10,371 nucleotides of DNA from Bacillota bacterium (GTDB lineage: Bacteria > Bacillota > Clostridia > Lachnospirales > Cellulosilyticaceae). The stretch is taken from the NCBI GenBank assembly GCA_023457875.1, contig JAEXBC010000296.1, positions 1 to 10,371 of the forward strand, given 5' to 3'. The notes under the pieces were generated by a model. That model was not told the origin of the DNA. It ran no database searches and saw only the letters and a program-made list of their open reading frames with translations. Positions 6,506 to 10,371 of this stretch are shown here, piece after piece. The translations under genes and the position numbers were made by a program. Every line of letters begins with the position of its first letter. The stretch's first letter is position 1.

Positions 6506-6784
6506 ATGACAAAAAGAGAAAAAATTATACGCATTCACAAAATTTTATATGCAAAAGAAGACTTTGATAACGTTGAACGTCCAGATTGCACCTTAGATGT
6601 TTTTCAAAAAAGTATTTCAAACTGCATAATTCGAATGAGCGGATTGCAGAACATGAATAGTGAATTAAAAGAAAACATTTTAGAAACTTTAAATGGAATT
6701 TTAAAATTAAGTGAAACAATTACGCATGATGAGGTGCGTTCGGCTATTTTGGGATTAATGAATGATATAGATAGGGGTGAATGA
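6506..6784 (+). CDS. Small helical phage protein, 92 aa, unknown function
   Basis: The product begins MTKREKIIRIHKILYAKEDF and is predicted to be helical throughout. It has an amphipathic centre (FQKSISNCIIRMSGLQNM) and an acidic C-terminal helix (DEVRSAILGLMNDIDRGE). I recognise no domain, membrane segment or signal. The start was chosen at 6506 because of ribosome-site spacing. Its end overlaps the start region of the next gene, and the last codons (AGGGGTGA) double as that gene's ribosome site, so the two are probably coupled. The first residues (MT-x-REK) look like those of the small gene at 910-1128, but I see no further similarity between the two and take this as chance. It sits within the connector genes, so a minor neck or assembly role is possible but unproven. 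Confidence 0.65.
   Translation: MTKREKIIRIHKILYAKEDFDNVERPDCTLDVFQKSISNCIIRMSGLQNMNSELKENILETLNGILKLSETITHDEVRSAILGLMNDIDRGE
6773..6780 (+). promoter_or_regulatory. Ribosome binding site for a GTG start at 6786
   Basis: AGGGGTGA matches the anti-Shine-Dalgarno partner well and ends five bases before GTG at 6786. The in-frame GTG at 6777 lies inside this site and is therefore the less likely start. No in-frame ATG exists nearby. Confidence 0.5.
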
Positions 6785-6785
6785 T

Positions 6786-8018
6786 GTGTTGTATTATACT
6801 AATTATTTAGACAACCTATCAAAAACTCCAAATGATGAAAATCGTGGATTAGTTGACGCATTTATTGATTCACAGTGGAGAGACAGTACACTTTTAACCG
6901 TTGTTGAAGAAGAAACCGTTGTTGGTTCTGGAATATATAATCAAATAGAAGTTTGGAAAAATACAGTAAGTAGCTTTGATACTAGAGTTATAAAAAACGA
7001 AAAAGATTATCGCAGATTGCTTTTTGATTCTGTGACGCACCAATCCAATCGTGGACGGATGTATAAATTTAACGATTCTTATTGGCTTGTATATGACCCT
7101 ACAAATGAAGAAGAAGTTTATAGCGAAGTCTTAGTCAGACGTTGTAATAATACCGCAAAATGGATTGATGCTGATACGGGTGAGATAGTTGAAATGCCAT
7201 GTATTTTAGATTATGATATTTCCGCAACAAATCCAAAGGTTAATAAAGATGTAATTGTGGCAAATAGTAGTATCACAATGATTATTCAAGGCAATGACAA
7301 AACTCATAAATTGTCTCCAAATCAGCGTTTTATTTTTAATTCAATGCCGTATAAATTTATTGCTTATAATAATTATATGCAAGACAATTACACAACACAA
7401 GATGTTCCACTTTTATTTATGGATTTGGATTTTGATACACAAAAACCTTCAGATGATGTTTGTAACGGAATTGCAGATAGAACACTATACGATTTCAAAG
7501 TTATTATTAATGAAAATCCAGTAGAACAGGTTCAACAATATTCTGGTAGTTTGACTGCAACGGTGTTATTGAACGAAAGTACGTTGGATAAACAAGTAAA
7601 ATGGTCTAGTAATGATTATGCTACCATTGATGAAAATGGTAATTATGTGTTAACTGGAAATGTTGGTTCCGTAGCAGAATTAACAGCATGGTTTGGTTCT
7701 TTTTATGATACGATAGAAATAACAATATTAAATGCTGTTGATGATTTTTATGAAATTGTAATTTCTCCAATGATAGCTGAAATATTTGAACAAGAAACAT
7801 GTGTTTTTGAAGTAAATGTGTATTTAAATGGTGCATTACAGCCTGACATAATATCAGTTTCTGCGAGTGGGCCAAATTCAGAGTGTTATAGTTTGTCTCA
7901 AACTGATAATAAATTTACTTTAACAAATTTAAAACAGTCTAGTATTCCATTGTCTTTGGTTTTTACTAGCGGAGAATTGAATAAAACAATACTCGTTAAA
8001 TTGAGTGCGTTATTTTAA
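6786..8018 (+). CDS. Head-closure / head-tail adaptor-like protein with C-terminal Ig-like domains
   Basis: This protein of about 410 residues (GTG start) has two parts. The first 230 residues carry a pattern I link with neck proteins that plug the portal: SYWLVYDPTNEEEVYSEVLV, then RRCNNTAKWIDADTGEIVEMP (the 'cN..~kW.d..G.i...P' block), then LSPNQRFIFNSMPYKFIAYN and a GIADRTLYDF link. From about 235 to the end, two beta-rich repeats follow. The first, with VKWSSNDYATIDENGNY, reads like a bacterial Ig-like (BIG2) fold. The second, about residues 321-408 with a TCVFEVNVYLNG strand pair, is more diverged. Such Ig domains usually sit on virion surfaces and may bind host surface glycans weakly. 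Gene order (after the connector, before tail completion) agrees. The start codon rests on the AGGGGTGA site. The neck call is moderate; the first Ig-like domain is better supported than the second. Confidence 0.62.
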   Translation: MLYYTNYLDNLSKTPNDENRGLVDAFIDSQWRDSTLLTVVEEETVVGSGIYNQIEVWKNTVSSFDTRVIKNEKDYRRLLFDSVTHQSNRGRMYKFNDSYWLVYDPTNEEEVYSEVLVRRCNNTAKWIDADTGEIVEMPCILDYDISATNPKVNKDVIVANSSITMIIQGNDKTHKLSPNQRFIFNSMPYKFIAYNNYMQDNYTTQDVPLLFMDLDFDTQKPSDDVCNGIADRTLYDFKVIINENPVEQVQQYSGSLTATVLLNESTLDKQVKWSSNDYATIDENGNYVLTGNVGSVAELTAWFGSFYDTIEITILNAVDDFYEIVISPMIAEIFEQETCVFEVNVYLNGALQPDIISVSASGPNSECYSLSQTDNKFTLTNLKQSSIPLSLVFTSGELNKTILVKLSALF

Positions 8019-8032
8019 AGGAGGGGTATAAT

Positions 8033-8614
8033 ATGAGTGATTTTACTTCCGTAAATAAGTTTAGTTCAATGCCATTTATACCCTATAATATTATATCTTA
8101 TTTGGCCAAAGATGATAGGGCAAATGGATTATTTAAGTTATTAAAGTATAGCTCTTATGAAGCATTGGATATGCCGGATTTGACACTTTCTGAAAAATTA
8201 CAAATGATTTATAAGAATCAACCAAATCAAAATGATTTTAGTATATTTCTACACAGATTGGTCGAAAACGAAGAATTGGTTGAAAGAACAATTTTAAAAG
8301 TATATAAGCACAATACAAAACCGGAAGATTCTCAACGAGCAGTTGTTTGCTATGAATTTGATGTTTTAGTGGGTGCAAAAACGCCATTGGTAAAATATCA
8401 AAACATTCCATGTTCCCGCAAAGACGTTGTAGAAATGTTTTTGCTTAACTGTTTAAACGGCGCAGATGTTAATGCTGTTGGTTGGTTAAAGTTTGATGCC
8501 AGATTATCTAGGTATTGTCAGTCTGCTATGGGAATTGGAAATAATACTACTTATGATGGCACTGGTATTGTTATGGCGGTTCAAGTGGTGGATTTAGATG
8601 ATAAAAGATGTTAA
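8033..8614 (+). CDS. Tail completion / neck protein candidate
   Basis: This 193-aa protein has a helical first half (MSDFTSVNKFSSMPFIPYNI, LFKLLKYSSYEAL, LSEKLQMIYKN) and a mixed alpha/beta second half. The beta part contains AVVCYEFDVLVGAKTPLVKY, and the protein ends with SRYCQSAMGIGNNTTYDGTG and a strand IVMAVQVVDLD. The motif of two Asn followed by Thr-x-Tyr and Gly near the end is one I associate with tail-terminator or neck proteins in phages that encode a similar set, but I cannot assign it to a named family. It follows the head-closure-like gene by 14 bases, with AAAGGAGG eight bases before the ATG. Its last 17 bases overlap the start of the next gene, so translation is likely coupled. 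The role in head-tail joining is inferred mainly from position. Confidence 0.58.
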   Translation: MSDFTSVNKFSSMPFIPYNIISYLAKDDRANGLFKLLKYSSYEALDMPDLTLSEKLQMIYKNQPNQNDFSIFLHRLVENEELVERTILKVYKHNTKPEDSQRAVVCYEFDVLVGAKTPLVKYQNIPCSRKDVVEMFLLNCLNGADVNAVGWLKFDARLSRYCQSAMGIGNNTTYDGTGIVMAVQVVDLDDKRC

Positions 8615-9380
8615 GTCTTTTGTAAAAAGATATGCCGCATTTGATGAACCTATTCCGTTTAAAGGTCTGCTTATATATCCAATATTGTTGAAACAATATT
8701 ATGATTTTAAAGTTTCTTATGATATTTTGTGTATTGAAAAAGATAAAATACCAAATCCAAAAATAATTTCTATGAAATATTTGGATTTCATTTTTAGTGT
8801 AGTTGCGCTTGATACAAATTTTGTTGATGAAAAACATGATTTTACAAAAGGAAAATACAATATTGAAAAATTAATTTTGATACTATGCTTATCACTTCAT
8901 GTTGTGGCAGATGACATTAGAATTATAATGTCTAATGGGCATTATAAACTTATTATTAACTCTATTGAAATAAATTCTGATGATTTTGATGATTTTCGTA
9001 GAATTATATTATATCAAAATTTAATTGATTACAATGAAGAATTTGTAAATCCAGAAGTTAAAGAGGCAATGAATGAGTATTACAGGTCTAAAAATAAAGG
9101 AATTGTAATGCCAACGTTGGAAGATAAAATGTCTGTGATTTCTGCTGTTAATGGGTTATCTAAAAAAGATTTTATAGAAATGACAATTCGTGAATTTGAT
9201 ATGATATTTGAAAAGTGTGTTGATTTGGTAGACTATAAAATTTATAAAACAGCAGAATCGAGTGGGAATGTTAAGTTTGAAACTCCAATTGAACACTGGG
9301 TGTATCATAAGCCAACTGATTTATATGCAAAGGTATTTAGCTCATATGATACTTTTAAAAAAGAATTTGATAAACAATAA
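8598..9380 (+). CDS. Conserved-looking phage protein, possibly a tail assembly factor
   Basis: This 260-aa protein is acidic and largely helical. The N-terminal part contains FKGLLIYPILLKQYYDFKV and ISMKYLDFIFSVVAL. The middle has an isolated beta section (IIMSNGHYKLIINSIEINSDD) followed by FDDFRRIILYQNLIDYN. The C-terminal third runs MPTLEDKMSVISAVNGLSKK, then EMTIREFDMIFEKCVDLVDY, and ends with KTAESSG and IEHWVYHK. That last block (a helix pair ending in a 'Tyr-Lys-Thr-Ala' helix and 'IEHW') resembles the C-terminal region of proteins encoded just before the tail genes in other phages. A tail assembly chaperone is one possibility, but I see no good slippery heptamer for the usual frameshift, and the gene lies before rather than after the tube gene. 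The start overlaps the previous gene by 17 bases, with only a weak GTGGTGG ribosome site. Arg codons are mostly AGA/AGG. Confidence 0.6.
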   Translation: MIKDVKSFVKRYAAFDEPIPFKGLLIYPILLKQYYDFKVSYDILCIEKDKIPNPKIISMKYLDFIFSVVALDTNFVDEKHDFTKGKYNIEKLILILCLSLHVVADDIRIIMSNGHYKLIINSIEINSDDFDDFRRIILYQNLIDYNEEFVNPEVKEAMNEYYRSKNKGIVMPTLEDKMSVISAVNGLSKKDFIEMTIREFDMIFEKCVDLVDYKIYKTAESSGNVKFETPIEHWVYHKPTDLYAKVFSSYDTFKKEFDKQ

Positions 9381-9398
9381 AAAACAAGGAGGAAATTT

Positions 9399-10371
9399 AT
9401 GGGTTTAGTTTTATATGGCCTTGTAGATGCTGAATATCGTTCAAAAACAGATAACAGTTTAATTTTGAGCGCAAGAACGTATCTTAAAGGCGGCATTGAA
9501 GTTTCAGCCAGTGAACTAAACATTAAAGGTGGTTTAAACAATAAGCTGCTTGCACGTTTGTTCACGGACGGTATGTTTGCTGTCAATGCAGAAGATGCCC
9601 TGTTTGATTTCAATTATGTGCGTATGGCGGTGGGTTCGCTGCCAACTATTGGCGGAGATATGATTATTGAGCCGGAAACAATAACAATCACAGCGCCAAA
9701 TACAATTACTGTTACTCAAACACCGGTACCGTGGAATGGAGAAATTTGCGGTTGGTATAAGTTGGCCGGAACAGATAATGCTTGGCAGAAGATTACTTTT
9801 ACTGGGAAAAACGCTACCGTAACCGGATTAACGGTTGGACAAGTTGTTTGTGTTCAGTATAATGTTACTAACGCTGCTTTAAAGGTTATTACTGTTCCAT
9901 CAACGATTGTTCCAGAAGTCGTGTGGCTTACTATGCGCGCAGCGCTATTTTATGCTAGCGATGGTAGCACAAAACCATCTACTCGCGCCGGTACTCTTAT
10001 TATTGATGTTCCGAACTTTCAATTTAGCCCCAACACCACGTTTAGTTTTGATAATGGTGGCGCATCTACTACGAGCTTGTCTGGTACCGCACTAGTTGAT
10101 TACTCTGGTTCTGTTGGTTGTAACAATCAGGGTCAATATGCATATATTAAGGAAGTTGACCTTGATGCAAATTGGTACGATACATTAACAGGGTTATCTG
10201 TTCCGGGTGGAGAAATTACAATGACCACAACTGATGCAGATTTAACCTTACAGGTTCTTGGTATTTTCTCTGGAACCCTTGTAAGTCCAGTTAGCAACGC
10301 TAACTTAACTTTCGTTTCTGGCACTCCGGCTACTGCTACCGTGGTTGCCGGTGTAATTCACCCAGTGGCTG
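9399..10371 (+). CDS. Major tail tube protein with Ig-like domains (3' end outside window)
   Basis: The frame stays open to the right edge, giving 324 residues so far. The N-terminus (LVLYGLVDAEYRSK, then IKGGLNNKLLARLFTDG and VNAEDALFDFNYVRMAVG) fits the tail-tube pattern 'G..N..L........v...da.f...y.a...G'. An inserted beta domain occupies about 90-165 (TITITAPNTITVTQTPVPWN, GWYKLAGTDNAWQKITF). The tube core seems to resume with RAGTLIIDVPNFQFSPNTTF and STTSLSGTALVDYSG (197-236). From about 263 the sequence has the rhythm of a BIG2 Ig-like domain (GGEITMTTTDADLTLQVLG, FVSGTPATATVVAG) and runs off the end. The tube would carry DNA from the neck to the cell surface, with the Ig-like domains displayed outside. 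AAGGAGG lies six bases before the ATG. Most Arg codons are CGN, fitting an abundant protein. The absence of a sheath gene before it suggests a siphovirus tail. Confidence 0.66.
   Translation, partial: MGLVLYGLVDAEYRSKTDNSLILSARTYLKGGIEVSASELNIKGGLNNKLLARLFTDGMFAVNAEDALFDFNYVRMAVGSLPTIGGDMIIEPETITITAPNTITVTQTPVPWNGEICGWYKLAGTDNAWQKITFTGKNATVTGLTVGQVVCVQYNVTNAALKVITVPSTIVPEVVWLTMRAALFYASDGSTKPSTRAGTLIIDVPNFQFSPNTTFSFDNGGASTTSLSGTALVDYSGSVGCNNQGQYAYIKEVDLDANWYDTLTGLSVPGGEITMTTTDADLTLQVLGIFSGTLVSPVSNANLTFVSGTPATATVVAGVIHPVA

Noticed and set aside
9350..9385. A-rich stretch near the end of the 260-aa gene as a programmed frameshift site
   Set aside because: The codon phasing (TTT AAA AAA GAA) does not give a proper slippery heptamer, and the -1 frame meets a stop almost at once.
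1..10371. Stop-codon reassignment, as found in some gut phages
   Set aside because: Genes end at TAA, TAG and TGA at positions that fit neighbouring starts, and no gene needs read-through to stay intact.
1..10371. CRISPR arrays, tRNA genes, insertion sequences or attachment sites
   Set aside because: No spaced direct repeats, cloverleaf-like segments, transposase coding or flanking repeats were seen; the window is almost fully covered by structural genes.

Overview
This window is a stretch of the virion-structure (late) module of a tailed bacteriophage (Caudoviricetes) or prophage. All fourteen supported genes lie on the + strand, mostly with gaps under 70 bases or with overlapping stop and start codons. 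The DNA is AT-rich, starts are preceded by strong AAGGAGG-type Shine-Dalgarno sequences, and TAA, TAG and TGA all serve as stops. This points to a low-GC Firmicutes (Bacillota)-like host using the standard code. No integrase, host gene, tRNA or lysis gene is present, so free phage and prophage cannot be told apart, and the host remains an inference.

Layout. Positions 3-920 hold the C-terminal part of the portal protein, cut by the left edge. Three small genes follow (910-1811): a 72-aa acidic protein, a 170-aa protein that reads like a ferritin/Dps four-helix bundle, and a 56-aa protein. The 595-aa gene at 1811-3598 appears to be a capsid maturation protease fused to two extra domains and a helical scaffold. 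It carries in-frame internal start signals and repeated Lys-Phe-Ser/Ala motifs at its domain borders. Next come a candidate head decoration protein (3617-4165) and the HK97-fold major capsid protein (4202-5296).

From 5361 to 9380 lie the connector and neck genes: a 225-aa conserved protein with a disordered head, a 147-aa connector-like protein, a 92-aa small protein, a 410-aa head-closure-like protein with a C-terminal Ig-like extension, a 193-aa tail-completion-like protein, and a 260-aa conserved protein of unknown role. The window ends inside a gene that looks like the major tail tube protein decorated with Ig-like domains (9399-end).

How they work together. The portal nucleates the head, and the scaffold part of the protease fusion would guide assembly of the capsid protein. 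The protease would then remove the scaffold, the decoration protein would bind the expanded shell, and the neck proteins would close the head and join it to the tail tube. No sheath-sized gene lies between the neck genes and the tube gene, which favours a siphovirus-type tail, although genes outside the window cannot be excluded.

The parts most worth a second look are the protease-scaffold fusion with nested starts and repeated motif, the ferritin-like gene between portal and protease, the Ig-like extension on the neck protein, and the change in arginine codon use in the genes for the most abundant virion proteins.
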